Shown here: positions 6,751 to 7,016 of the stretch, piece after piece
Position numbering within the stretch: the stretch's first letter is position 1
Layout: the number at the start of each line of letters is the position of its first letter
Assembly: GCA_025450955.1 (NCBI GenBank)
Contig: JANWLJ010000215.1
Location: 1 to 7,016, forward strand
DNA from: Polyangium sp. (in: bacteria)
GTDB lineage: Bacteria; Myxococcota_A; Polyangia; Palsa-1104
DNA length: 7,016 nt
Reading direction: 5' to 3'
The notes under the pieces: generated by a model
What the model was told of the DNA's origin: nothing
The model's input: only the letters and a program-made list of their open reading frames with translations
The model's database searches: none
Program-made: the position numbers and the translations under genes

Positions 6751-7016
6751 AGCGGCGCGGCCGCCCGCGCCCGCCCGCGCCCGGCAAGACCAGCCGCGCG
6801 GCCGCCACCGTCGAGATGACCGTCTCGCACCTGAGCGTCGATCCGTTCACCGACATGCCGATTCTCATCCTCAAGGACCAGAGCGGCGACGAGGCGGTGC
6901 CGATCTGGATCGGGCTCGTCGAGGCGGGAGCGATCGCCGCCGAGCTGGAAGAGATCGCGCTCGACCGGCCGATGACCCACGATCTGATGGCGAGCCTGCT
7001 CCGTTCGTGCGGCGGC
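6747..7016 (+). CDS. Bifunctional nuclease family protein (DUF151), N-terminal part
   Basis: The first 90 codons of a gene running off the right edge. From residue 24 on it matches the bifunctional nuclease family (PF02577): SVDPFTDMPILILKD (30–44), VPIWIGLVEAGAIAAELE (51–68) and RPMTHDLM (74–81). Plant and bacterial relatives have been described as RNase/DNase; the cellular role in bacteria is unsettled. The family is often found directly after miaB in delta-type proteobacteria, as here. I chose ATG 6747 because it overlaps the miaB stop as ATGA and has GAAGG (6735–6739) seven bases before it. This adds a basic, Pro/Ala-rich lead (MKRRGRPRPPAPGKTSRAAA) that the family usually lacks. ATG 6816 (Met24) would give the common length but has no ribosome binding site. 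The C-terminal half, including any UVR-like extension, is outside the window. Confidence 0.9.
   Translation, partial: MKRRGRPRPPAPGKTSRAAATVEMTVSHLSVDPFTDMPILILKDQSGDEAVPIWIGLVEAGAIAAELEEIALDRPMTHDLMASLLRSCGG
6761..6780 (+). repeat. 10-bp tandem duplication CCGCCCGCGC ×2
   Basis: CCGCCCGCGC occurs twice head to tail inside the N-terminal extension of the bifunctional nuclease gene, encoding part of GRPRPPAP. The unit is not a multiple of three, so gain or loss of one copy would shift the frame between ATG 6747 and Met24. It may be simple low-complexity GC drift. Confidence 0.7.

Noticed and set aside
1..7016. CRISPR arrays, insertion sequences, tRNA or rRNA genes, phage genes
   Set aside because: No spaced repeats, transposase motifs, terminal inverted repeats or cloverleaf/rRNA-like segments were seen. 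Base composition and coding density are uniform across the window.

Overview
The window is very GC-rich, densely coding bacterial chromosome. Gene order and protein style suggest an uncultured or little-studied member of the former Deltaproteobacteria (Myxococcota, Desulfobacterota or a nearby phylum). This is an inference from the miaB–bifunctional nuclease pair, the CoxE-type VWA protein, the giant-ORF antisense shadows typical of very high GC, and a probable selenoprotein. Nothing here fixes a genus.

Layout: (1) 1–188, plus strand: the last 61 codons of a CoxE-like von Willebrand factor A protein. (2) 551–189, 2971–548 and 5247–2968, minus strand: a tightly packed three-gene unit transcribed right to left. 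It runs from a YfhO-type polytopic membrane protein to a penicillin-acylase-family Ntn hydrolase (ATGA overlap), then to a small ArsC/Spx-like thioredoxin-fold protein. (3) 5248–5337: a 90-bp divergent promoter region. (4) 5338–7016, plus strand: miaB (tRNA ms2i6A37 methylthiotransferase), coupled by ATGA to a bifunctional nuclease (DUF151) gene cut by the window edge.

The main discovery is the ArsC-like gene. Read naively, it is broken by an in-frame TGA 11 codons after its ATG, leaving only a C-terminal fragment opened from an internal TTG. In fact the TGA sits exactly where the family has the first (catalytic) Cys of its CxxC motif, the frame is otherwise intact on both sides, and a GC-rich hairpin suited to a bacterial SECIS element lies 15–34 nt downstream. 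The best reading is a 114-residue selenoprotein with a U-x-x-C redox site. The organism would then need selA/selB/selC/selD elsewhere in its genome.

The other genes are intact. The acylase has its self-processing Ser and the Asn/Arg residues expected of the family, but no obvious signal peptide. MiaB has all six cluster cysteines. The functional link between YfhO, acylase and seleno-ArsC is unknown; only their co-transcription is supported.
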